NCBI RefSeq assembly: GCF_004022215.1
Contig: NZ_SAUZ01000002.1
Coordinates: 1 to 64,000, forward strand
Source: Paenirhodobacter populi
GTDB taxonomy: Bacteria > Pseudomonadota > Alphaproteobacteria > Rhodobacterales > Rhodobacteraceae
Direction of reading: 5' to 3'
Length of the DNA: 64,000 nucleotides
Within the stretch, counting starts at the first letter, position 1; every line of letters starts with the position of its first letter. The notes below the pieces were generated by a model. It saw only the letters and a program-made list of their open reading frames with translations. It was not told where the DNA came from and ran no database searches. A program made the position numbers and the translations under genes. Positions 49,533 to 57,602 of this stretch are shown here, in pieces.

Positions 49533-50351
49533 ATGGCCGAGATGCGCCCCAAGATTGCAGCCGTTGATCCCGTCTGGGGCCGGATCTGTGCCGAGGCGGT
49601 CGAGGCCGTGCGCGATGAACCTTTGCTGGGGGCGCTGATCCACGCGGGGCTGCTGCACCATGCGACGATGGAAAGGGCGCTGGCCTATCGCTTTTCGCTC
49701 AAGCTGGCCTCGGGCGAGATGAGTGAGCAGATCCTGCGCGAGATCGCCGACGAGGCCTATGGCTCCACGGCGGAACTGGGTGTCGCGGCGCGGGCGGATC
49801 TGGTCGCGGTCTTTGAACGCGATCCGGCCTGCCATCGGTTCCTGCAGCCGATCCTGTTCTTCAAGGGCTATCAGGCGTTACAGGCCTATCGCATCGCGCA
49901 TTGGCTCTGGCAGCGGGGGCGGCGCGACATGGCCTATTTCGTGCAGATGCGCACCTCGGAGATGTTCGGCGTCGATATCCATCCGGCGGCGAAGATCGGC
50001 AAGGCGGTGATGATCGACCATGCCCATTCCATCGTCATCGGGGAAACCGCGGTGGTCGGGGACAATGTCTCGATGCTGCATTCGGTGACGCTTGGCGGCA
50101 CCGGCAAGGAAGAACAGGACCGCCATCCGAAGATCGGCGATGGCGTCCTGATCGGGGCCGGGGCAAAGGTGCTTGGCAATATCAAGGTCGGCAACAACAG
50201 CCGGATCGCCGCGGGGTCGGTGGTGCTGAGCGATGTGCCCCCGTGCAAGACCGTGGCCGGCGTGCCCGCGAAGATCGTGGGGGAGGCGGGATGCGATCAG
50301 CCCTCGGTCAAGATGGACCATCGTCTCAAGAACTGTGCCGGCGGCGAGTGA
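49533..50351 (+). CDS. cysE: Serine O-acetyltransferase
   Basis: This is a 272-residue acetyltransferase making O-acetylserine for cysteine synthesis. A helical N-terminal domain is followed by a left-handed beta-helix of hexapeptide repeats (GVDIHPAAKIGKAVMIDHAH onwards), with the catalytic DHAHSIVIGETAVVGD and MLHSVTLGGTGKE blocks. The ATG at 49533 has AGGAG at seven bases. cysE as neighbour of g15 is the usual gene transfer agent flank. Confidence 0.95.
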   Translation: MAEMRPKIAAVDPVWGRICAEAVEAVRDEPLLGALIHAGLLHHATMERALAYRFSLKLASGEMSEQILREIADEAYGSTAELGVAARADLVAVFERDPACHRFLQPILFFKGYQALQAYRIAHWLWQRGRRDMAYFVQMRTSEMFGVDIHPAAKIGKAVMIDHAHSIVIGETAVVGDNVSMLHSVTLGGTGKEEQDRHPKIGDGVLIGAGAKVLGNIKVGNNSRIAAGSVVLSDVPPCKTVAGVPAKIVGEAGCDQPSVKMDHRLKNCAGGE

Positions 50352-50536
50352 TTTCCGCCGCCCGCCGATGGGGTGGGCGAACCGGAATTGCGAGCCGTCA
50401 GGCGGGGTTGCCTGCGGTGGGGAGAGGGAACCTTCTGCCTGCGACCGCGTTTGACGATCGACATGCGCCGCCATGCGGGGATATGCTCCGCCTCGGGCGA
50501 CGCGCTGTCTGCGAGCCGGAATGAAGGAGCGATTCA

Positions 50537-51028
50537 ATGGCCTCCAAGACCACCCATGCGACCAAGAACGATGTGCCTTCCAATGCGAAGGCCACGGTGA
50601 TCGCATTGCTGAACAAGAACCTTACGGCGATGATCGACCTCGCGCTTGTGACCAAGCAGGCGCATTGGAACCTCAAGGGGATCCAGTTCATCGCCATTCA
50701 CGAGATGCTGGACGATTTCCGCGCGATGATCGACGAACATGCCGATACGATCGCGGAACGCGCCATCCAGTTGGGGGGAACGGCCTATGGCACCGCGCAG
50801 ACCGTCGCGGAAACCACGGAGCTGAAGCCCTATCCCACCGATATCTATGCGATCCGCGATCATCTGGATGCGCTGATCGATCGCTATGGCGCGGTGGCGA
50901 ACCTGCTGCGCAAGTCGATCGACGATTCCGATGAAGCGGGCGATGCCGATGCGGCCGATATTTTCACCGCCGCCTCGCGGGCGGTGGACAAGGCGCTGTG
51001 GTTCCTCGAGGCACATATTCAGGAATGA
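50537..51028 (+). CDS. dps: DNA protection during starvation protein Dps
   Basis: This 163-residue ferritin-like protein forms dodecamers that bind DNA and oxidise iron with peroxide. Ferroxidase ligands are visible in AHWNLKG, AIHEMLDDFRAMIDEHADTIAER (read in parts), and the N-terminal tail has lysines. AAGGAG stands before the ATG at 50537. A bidirectional terminator follows. Confidence 0.95.
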   Translation: MASKTTHATKNDVPSNAKATVIALLNKNLTAMIDLALVTKQAHWNLKGIQFIAIHEMLDDFRAMIDEHADTIAERAIQLGGTAYGTAQTVAETTELKPYPTDIYAIRDHLDALIDRYGAVANLLRKSIDDSDEAGDADAADIFTAASRAVDKALWFLEAHIQE

Positions 51029-51053
51029 TCCGGCGGGATCGCCTGTGAATTGC

Positions 51054-51086
51054 AAAACCCGGCGGGATGTTCCCGCCGGGTTTTTT
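51054..51086. terminator. Bidirectional intrinsic terminator between dps and pyc
   Basis: AAAACCCGGCGGG (51054-51066) and CCCGCCGGGTTTT (51072-51084) form a perfect 13-base stem with a five-base loop; a six-T run closes the plus strand and four Ts the minus strand. It serves dps and the convergent pyc gene. Confidence 0.9.
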
Positions 51087-51123
51087 CATGTGGCGGGCGA
51101 GGTTTCGTGCCTCGCCCCGTGTT

Positions 51124-54100
51124 TCAGGCGATCTCGACCAGCAGATCCTTGGCGTCGATCTGCGCGCCGGGCGCGACGTGGAGCGCCTTGATCGTGCCGG
51201 CCTTGTCGGCCTGCAAACCCGTCTCCATCTTCATCGCCTCGATCGTCAGCAGCAGATCGCCCGGCTTCACCGACTGACCGACCGTGACCGCCACCGAGGC
51301 GACCGAACCGGGCATCGGTGCGCCGATCTGGCCGGGGTCGGCGGGATCCGCCTTCGGCCGCGCCTTGACCGCCGATTTCGCCGCGCGGTTCGGCACGCGG
51401 GCGGAACGCGGCTGGCCGTTCAGTTCAAAGAAGACCTTCACCTCGCCGTTGTCGTCGGTTTCCGACTTGGTCTGGAACCGGATTTCCAGCGTCTTGCCGG
51501 GATCGATCTCGACCGAGATCTCATCCCCCTGGGTCATGCCATAGAAGAAGACCGGCGTGGGCAGGGTCCGCACCGGGCCATAGGTGCGGTGCCGCCCCAT
51601 GTAGTCGAGGAAGACCTTCGGATACATGAGATAGGAGGCCAGCTCCTCGTCCGAGACCTCGTATCCTTCAAGCTCTTCACGCAGCTTTTGCCGCGTGGCA
51701 TCCAGATCGACGGCGGGCAGGTGCTTGCCGGGCCGCTCGGTCGAGGGCTGCTCACCCTTCAGCACCTTGGCGGTGATGCCCTCGGGCCAGCCGCCCGGAG
51801 GCTGGCCGAGATTGCCCTTGAGCATGTCGGCGACCGAATCCGGGAAGGAGACGTCCTTTGCCGGGTCGAGCACGTCCTCCTTGGTCAGGTTCTGCGCCAC
51901 CATCATCAGCGCCATGTCGCCCACCACCTTGGACGAAGGCGTGACCTTGACGATATCCCCGAAAATCTGGTTCGCATCGGCATAGGCCTGCGCGACCTCG
52001 TGCCAGCGTTCCTCAAGCCCGAGGGAGCGCGCCTGCGCCTTGAGGTTGGTGAACTGGCCGCCGGGCATTTCGTGCAGATAGACCTCGGAGGCCGGGGCCT
52101 GAAGGCCGCTTTCGAAGGCCGCGTATTGCGTCCGCACCGCTTCCCAGTAGTTCGAGATCCGCCGGATCGTGCCGATGTCGAGCCCGGTGTCGCGGTCGGT
52201 ATGGGCAAGCGCCTCGACGATAGACCCGAGGCAGGGCTGCGACGTGCCGCCCGAGAAGGCATCCATGGACGCATCGACCGCATCCACCCCCGCTTCGGCG
52301 GCGGCGAGGATCGAGGCCCCGGAAATCCCCGAGGTGTCATGCGTGTGGAAGTGGATCGGCAGGTCGACCTCTTCCTTCAGCGCCTTGATCAGCACCCTGG
52401 CCGAGGCGGGCTTCAACAGCCCCGCCATGTCCTTCAGGCCAAGGACATGGGCGCCCGCGGCCTCCAGCTCCTTCGCCATTCCGACATAGTATTTCAGGTC
52501 GTATTTCGCCCGGTCGGGGTTCAGGATGTCGCCGGTGTAACAGATCGTGCCTTCGCAGATCTTGCCCGAGGCGATCACCGCATCCATCGCGACGCGCATG
52601 TTCTCGACCCAGTTCAGGCTGTCGAAGACGCGGAACACGTCGACCCCGGATTTCGCCGCACGATCGACGAAATAGGTCACCACGTTGTCGGGATAGTTGG
52701 TGTAGCCCACCCCGTTCGAGGCGCGCAGCAGCATCTGCGTCATGATGTTGGGCATCTTTTCGCGGATCTGGTGCAGCCGGTTCCACGGGCATTCCTGCAA
52801 GAAGCGATAGGCCACGTCGAAGGTCGCGCCGCCCCAGCATTCGACCGAGAACAGATCCCCCAGATTGGCCGCATAGACCGGCGCCGCCTTGACCATGTCG
52901 ATCGAGCGCATCCGCGTCGCCAGCAACGACTGATGCCCGTCGCGCATCGTCGTGTCGGTGATCAGCAGTTTCTTCTGCGCCTTCATCCAGTCGGCGACGG
53001 CTTTAGGGCCTTTTTCGTCCAGCAACTGCCGCGTGCCGGGCTTCACCTCGCCCTTGAGCGGCGGCAGTTGCGGCGGCTTCGCATCCGCCGGAGGCTTGGC
53101 GCGCCCCGTGGTTTCGGGATGACCGTTGACCGAGATATCCGCGATATAGGTCAGGATCTTGGTCGCGCGGTCGGCGCGGCGGGCGAATTTGAACAGATCC
53201 GGCGTCGTGTCGATGAACTTCGTCGTATAGCTCATGTCCAGGAAGGTCGGATGCTTGAGCAGGTTGACGACGAATTCGATATTGGTGCTGACGCCTCGGA
53301 TTCGGAATTCGCGCAGGGCGCGGTCCATCCGGTGGATCGCCTGATCGGGCGTCTGCGCCCAGGCGGTGACCTTCACCAGCAGGGAATCATAGTAGCGCGT
53401 GACGACGCCGCCCGCATAGGCCGTGCCGCCATCCAGACGGATGCCCATGCCGGTCGCGGTGCGATAGGCGGTGATCCGGCCGTAGTCGGGGATGAAGTTG
53501 TTCTGCGGATCCTCGGTCGTCACCCGGCATTGGAGCGCATGGCCCGACAGATGCACATCCGCCTGGCTGGCGGCGCCGGTCGCTTCGGCCAAGGTCGCGC
53601 CCTCGGCGATCTTGATCTGCGCCTGCACGATGTCGATGCCGGTGACCTCTTCGGTGACCGTATGTTCGACCTGCACGCGGGGGTTCACCTCGATGAAGTA
53701 GAACTTGCCCGTGTCCATATCCATCAGGAATTCGACGGTGCCCGCGCATTCGTAGTTCACATGGGCGCAGATGCGGCGGCCCATCTCGCAGACTTCGGCA
53801 CGCTGTTCGTCGGTCAGGTAGGGGGCGGGGGCGCGTTCGACGACCTTCTGGTTGCGCCGCTGCACGGTGCAGTCGCGTTCGTAGAGGTGGTAAATGTGGC
53901 CGTATTTGTCGCCAAGGATCTGCACCTCGACATGCCGGGCGCGGATGATCATCTTTTCCAGATAACCCTCGCCATTGCCGAAGGCGGCCTCAGCCTCGCG
54001 CCGGCCTTCGCGCACCTTGGCCTCAAGCTCGTCGGGGCCGAGAATCGGGCGCATGCCGCGTCCGCCGCCGCCCCAGGACGCCTTGAGCATCAGCGGATAG

Positions 54101-54558
54101 CCGACCTCGGCGGCCTCCTTGCGGATCGCGTCGAAATCCTCGCCCAGAACCTCGGTCGCGGGAATCACCGGCACGCCCGCCTCGATCGCCACCCGGCGGG
54201 CCGAGGCCTTGTCGCCCAATGCCCGCATCGTCGCGGCCTTCGGCCCGATGAAGGTGATTCCGGCGGCGTCGCAAGCCTCGACGAAATCGGGGTTTTCCGA
54301 CAGCAGGCCATAGCCCGGGTGAATCGCATCCGCGCCCGATTCTTTCGCGACCCGAATGATTTCCGGAATGCTCAGATAGGCGCCGACGGGGCTCAGCCCC
54401 GCGCCGATCCGGTAGGCCTCATCCGCCTTGAAACGGTGCAGGGAAAGCTTGTCCTCCTCAGCATAGACCGCAACGGTTTTCTTGCCCAATTCGTTCGCCG
54501 CGCGCATCACCCGGATGGCGATTTCCCCGCGATTGGCGATTAGAATTTTGCTGAACAT
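51124..54558 (-). CDS. pyc: Pyruvate carboxylase
   Basis: This is an 1144-residue biotin enzyme that turns pyruvate into oxaloacetate, refilling the TCA cycle. The biotin carboxylase domain spans about residues 1-450 (ANRGEIAIRVMRAA, then SWGGGGRGMRP), the carboxyltransferase domain about 530-800 (TTMRDGHQSLLATRMR, with the metal-binding HTHDTSG), a tetramerisation region and the C-terminal biotinyl domain with EAMKMETG. AGGA precedes the ATG at 54558. The upstream gap has phased TTGCA repeats, probable sites of a regulator. Confidence 0.98.
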   Translation of the reverse strand: MFSKILIANRGEIAIRVMRAANELGKKTVAVYAEEDKLSLHRFKADEAYRIGAGLSPVGAYLSIPEIIRVAKESGADAIHPGYGLLSENPDFVEACDAAGITFIGPKAATMRALGDKASARRVAIEAGVPVIPATEVLGEDFDAIRKEAAEVGYPLMLKASWGGGGRGMRPILGPDELEAKVREGRREAEAAFGNGEGYLEKMIIRARHVEVQILGDKYGHIYHLYERDCTVQRRNQKVVERAPAPYLTDEQRAEVCEMGRRICAHVNYECAGTVEFLMDMDTGKFYFIEVNPRVQVEHTVTEEVTGIDIVQAQIKIAEGATLAEATGAASQADVHLSGHALQCRVTTEDPQNNFIPDYGRITAYRTATGMGIRLDGGTAYAGGVVTRYYDSLLVKVTAWAQTPDQAIHRMDRALREFRIRGVSTNIEFVVNLLKHPTFLDMSYTTKFIDTTPDLFKFARRADRATKILTYIADISVNGHPETTGRAKPPADAKPPQLPPLKGEVKPGTRQLLDEKGPKAVADWMKAQKKLLITDTTMRDGHQSLLATRMRSIDMVKAAPVYAANLGDLFSVECWGGATFDVAYRFLQECPWNRLHQIREKMPNIMTQMLLRASNGVGYTNYPDNVVTYFVDRAAKSGVDVFRVFDSLNWVENMRVAMDAVIASGKICEGTICYTGDILNPDRAKYDLKYYVGMAKELEAAGAHVLGLKDMAGLLKPASARVLIKALKEEVDLPIHFHTHDTSGISGASILAAAEAGVDAVDASMDAFSGGTSQPCLGSIVEALAHTDRDTGLDIGTIRRISNYWEAVRTQYAAFESGLQAPASEVYLHEMPGGQFTNLKAQARSLGLEERWHEVAQAYADANQIFGDIVKVTPSSKVVGDMALMMVAQNLTKEDVLDPAKDVSFPDSVADMLKGNLGQPPGGWPEGITAKVLKGEQPSTERPGKHLPAVDLDATRQKLREELEGYEVSDEELASYLMYPKVFLDYMGRHRTYGPVRTLPTPVFFYGMTQGDEISVEIDPGKTLEIRFQTKSETDDNGEVKVFFELNGQPRSARVPNRAAKSAVKARPKADPADPGQIGAPMPGSVASVAVTVGQSVKPGDLLLTIEAMKMETGLQADKAGTIKALHVAPGAQIDAKDLLVEIA

Positions 54559-54608
54559 TTCCTGAACCCTCTCCCTCGGTCAATGTATGGAGCCTTATCT
54601 ATGCCGCG

Positions 54609-54676
54609 TTGCAGCGCAAGATAGAAATGAACAAGGCTATGCAATTTCTGTTGCAGGGCCATTGCAGTCCGTTGCA
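54609..54676 (-). promoter_or_regulatory. Phased TTGCA array in the pyc upstream region
   Basis: TTGCA or TGCAA occurs at 54609-54613, 54640-54644, 54651-54655, 54662-54666 and 54672-54676. The last four follow at spacings of about 10-11 bases, one helical turn. The ScfR-type regulators RamB and PccR bind TTTGCAA-like repeats at genes of carbon assimilation, so one of them may control pyc. This is a motif-based inference. Confidence 0.45.
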
Positions 54677-54686
54677 GGCGGCGAAA

Positions 54687-56423
54687 TCAGCCGGGTTGCC
54701 GCGATTCAGCGCAACCGACGCGCACGGTGATCGCCGCCGCCCGGCGGGCGAGTTCGGCGGGCGCAAGATCCGCCGCCTGCGCGGGGGAGGCGGCCGGGCT
54801 GAGGCCGCGGGCCCGCAGCGCCTCGGCCACGGGTTTCGCCTGCACCGCCTCGCCCAGTCCCTCGGGCAGGATCCGGTCGGGGGTGGCGGGCAGGGCCATG
54901 CCCAGCACCGCGCCCGCCGCATCCAGCACCGGCCCGCCCGCGTCGCCGGGCAGCATCCGCACAGAAAGCCGGGCGTTCTGCGGCTGGCCGTCGATCCCGC
55001 TCGCCGCGCTGAGCGTGCCGAGGGTGACGACCGGCGCGGTCATCGCCTCGGGATAGGAAAAGCCGGCCAGCGCGATCTTGCCGCCGGGGGCGGGCAGGGG
55101 CGCGCGCAGCGCGGCGATGCCGGGCGGCACATGCGCCTGTTCCGGGGTCAGCACCGCGATGCCCAGATCCGGGTCGCGGAAGGTGATCTTCGCGGGCAGA
55201 TCCTCGATCAGCGGGGTTTCGCACTGCGCGATCCCGGCGGCGGCGGTCAGCACCGCGCCCGAAGCGTCGATATAGAATCCCGATTGCGCCGGATGCGCGG
55301 GCGCGGGCAGGGTGCCGCGCGTCAGATCTTCCCGCCCGACGGACAGCGCCGGGCCGAGCGCGGGGTCCAGCGCCGCGGACCCGACGGGCCGGAAGCTCGC
55401 CTTCATCGCGGCCAGCGTGCGGCCCATCTGCGCCTCGGCGCTGGCGGGATAGGAAATCAGAAAGCCCTTGATCAGCCCGCCCGACAGGCCCGCCTGCGCA
55501 TGGGCGTGGCGGTGGTCATCCGCGCCCTCCAGCGTGAAACCGTCGCGGTCGAGCTTCCGCTCCCCCGTCACCGGCATCAGCGACAGACTTTGCAGCGTGT
55601 CGTAAAGCCCGGCCAGCGCCGCCCGGTCGCCGGTGCGCGAGATCAGCAGCACCGTGACATCCGGGCCGGTGTAAAAGGCGAAGGGCGGGTCGTAACGGTC
55701 GAAATGCACCTGCGTCATCGGCAGGTCGATGCTGATCCCGGCCTTGTCGTCCACGATGGTTTGCAGGCCGAGCGCGGCACGCTCCGTCGTGACCCGCGCC
55801 AGCAGATCGTCGCGCTGCGCGGCCGAGAATACCCCCGTCGCCGGTGCCCCCTGCGCGTTTTGCCAACGGGCGATCGCGGCGCGCGTCCCCGGCCCATAGG
55901 CCCCGTCGATCGCGCCGTCATAGAAGCCCAGCCATTGCAGCGCCGATTGCAGCTCCATCCGCGCAGAGCGGCCCATCCGTGCCTCCGCCGCCTGCGATTC
56001 GGCGAGCGTTTCCGCGGGGACGCTGCCCTGCGGGACCACCGGCGCCGCCGGGGAGGCGGTTTCCAGCGGTTGGGGGGGCTCCTCCGGCGCGGGCCAGAAC
56101 TGTTCCCGATAGCCCGCCTGATCGGCCAGATAGCTGTCCTCGGGAATCAGTCCTGCCGCGCGCAACGCGTCCAGCCGTGCCTGCGCCTCGGCGGGGTCCG
56201 CGAAGGGGCCGAGCGCCAGCGCATACCAGCCGGTGCGCATCCGGAAGCCGCCCAGATCGGAGAACCCCTCCGCCCAGTCCCGCGCCCGGTCGGCGGCGCG
56301 CGGCAGGTCGGGCTTCGCCTCGATCTGGATCCATGTCGGCTCGGCCCAGACCGACCCCGTCCAGATCATCCCCGCCGCCACGCCCGCCAGAATGCGGCCG
56401 ACCGTCCGCCGAATGCCCGCCAT
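54687..56423 (-). CDS. Exported SPOR/peptidoglycan-binding protein with a degenerate trypsin-like domain
   Basis: This is a 578-residue protein with a signal peptide (about 1-28). Three domains are visible: a SPOR-like repeat (about 30-105), which binds denuded glycan strands; a peptidoglycan-binding helix bundle (about 160-205, LQWLGFYDGAIDGAYGPGT); and a C-terminal trypsin-like fold (about 375-560). In the last, the His position reads VLTAAAGIAQC instead of TAAH and the Ser position PGDAGGPV instead of GDSGG, so both catalytic residues are missing. It therefore probably does not cleave. The ATG at 56423 has AGGAGG nine bases upstream. It may anchor or sense cell-wall states. Confidence 0.75.
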   Translation of the reverse strand: MAGIRRTVGRILAGVAAGMIWTGSVWAEPTWIQIEAKPDLPRAADRARDWAEGFSDLGGFRMRTGWYALALGPFADPAEAQARLDALRAAGLIPEDSYLADQAGYREQFWPAPEEPPQPLETASPAAPVVPQGSVPAETLAESQAAEARMGRSARMELQSALQWLGFYDGAIDGAYGPGTRAAIARWQNAQGAPATGVFSAAQRDDLLARVTTERAALGLQTIVDDKAGISIDLPMTQVHFDRYDPPFAFYTGPDVTVLLISRTGDRAALAGLYDTLQSLSLMPVTGERKLDRDGFTLEGADDHRHAHAQAGLSGGLIKGFLISYPASAEAQMGRTLAAMKASFRPVGSAALDPALGPALSVGREDLTRGTLPAPAHPAQSGFYIDASGAVLTAAAGIAQCETPLIEDLPAKITFRDPDLGIAVLTPEQAHVPPGIAALRAPLPAPGGKIALAGFSYPEAMTAPVVTLGTLSAASGIDGQPQNARLSVRMLPGDAGGPVLDAAGAVLGMALPATPDRILPEGLGEAVQAKPVAEALRARGLSPAASPAQAADLAPAELARRAAAITVRVGCAESRQPG

Positions 56424-56604
56424 CTGCTTCGTCCTCCTGCCCTTTGGCGGACAGGTTAGCAGGCCCCGTGGTGGCGTCATCCGAAAAGCGCCGAATTAAA
56501 GCCCCGAATTCCGGTGGCTTCTGACGGTGCGGAGGGTCAAGGCCCGTTGACCCCCGCGCCCCCCTTGCCTATGGAAAGGGCGCTTTCTTTCAGAGGTGGA
56601 CCCC

Positions 56605-57600
56605 ATGTCGAACCCGGCCCCGACGAACCCGGCCACATCGAACCCCGCCGCCCCCCGGTCGTTTCAGGACATCATCCTGCGACTGATGAACTACTGGGCG
56701 TCGAAGGGCTGCGCGATCCTGCAACCCTATGACATGGAGGTGGGCGCGGGCACCTTCCACCCGGCGACGACGCTGCGCTCGCTTGGATCCACGCCCTGGG
56801 CCGCGGCCTATGTGCAGCCCTCGCGCCGGCCGACCGACGGACGCTATGGCGAAAACCCGAACCGGCTGCAGCACTACTATCAATATCAGGTGCTGATCAA
56901 ACCCTCGCCCGCGAACCTGCAGGAGCTTTACCTCGGCTCGCTCGCGGCCATCGGCATCGACCTCGCGCTGCACGATATCCGCTTTGTCGAGGATGACTGG
57001 GAATCCCCGACCCTCGGCGCCTGGGGCCTTGGGTGGGAGGTCTGGTGCGACGGCATGGAAGTCAGCCAGTTCACCTATTTCCAGCAGGTCGGCGGGCATG
57101 ACTGCAAACCCGTCTCGGGCGAGCTGACCTATGGCCTCGAACGCCTTGCGATGTATGTGCTTGGCGTCGATCACGTCATGAACATGCCGTTCAACGACCC
57201 CGAGGCGCCGATCCCCCTGACCTATGGCGATGTCTTCCGGCAGGCGGAGGAACAATATTCCCGCTACAACTTCGACGCGGCGGATACCGAAATCCTGCTG
57301 CGCCATTTCGAGGATGCGGAGAAGGAATGCGAACACCTGCTGTCCTTCCCGGCCGAGGACCCGAATTCCGGCAAGCGTATCGTCATGGCCCAGCCCGCCT
57401 ATGACCAGTGCATCAAGGCCTCGCATCTGTTCAACCTGCTCGACGCGCGGGGGGTGATCTCGGTCACCGAACGGCAGGCCTATATCGGCCGCGTCCGCGC
57501 GCTGGCGAAGAAATGCGCCGATGCCTTCGTGCAGACCCCGGCCGGCGGCTGGACCCCGGATACTTCCAAGGCCCCGGATACTTCAAAGGCGGAGAACTGA
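56605..57600 (+). CDS. glyQ: Glycine--tRNA ligase, alpha subunit
   Basis: This is a 331-residue subunit of the tetrameric glycyl-tRNA synthetase; it carries the catalytic site. Class II motifs are visible in [31 protein letters not shown] and [20 protein letters not shown] (read in parts). The C-terminal tail ends with a near-repeat of [10 protein letters not shown]. The start at 56605 is preceded by GAGGTGG. It is two bases from glyS. Confidence 0.97.
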   Translation: MSNPAPTNPATSNPAAPRSFQDIILRLMNYWASKGCAILQPYDMEVGAGTFHPATTLRSLGSTPWAAAYVQPSRRPTDGRYGENPNRLQHYYQYQVLIKPSPANLQELYLGSLAAIGIDLALHDIRFVEDDWESPTLGAWGLGWEVWCDGMEVSQFTYFQQVGGHDCKPVSGELTYGLERLAMYVLGVDHVMNMPFNDPEAPIPLTYGDVFRQAEEQYSRYNFDAADTEILLRHFEDAEKECEHLLSFPAEDPNSGKRIVMAQPAYDQCIKASHLFNLLDARGVISVTERQAYIGRVRALAKKCADAFVQTPAGGWTPDTSKAPDTSKAEN

Positions 57601-57602
57601 TC

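Noticed and set aside
51067-54543. A 1158-codon open frame on the plus strand opposite pyc
   Set aside because: It mirrors pyc in a high-GC sequence, is Arg/His/Gly-rich without domains and has no ribosome binding site; the pyruvate carboxylase motifs are all on the minus strand.
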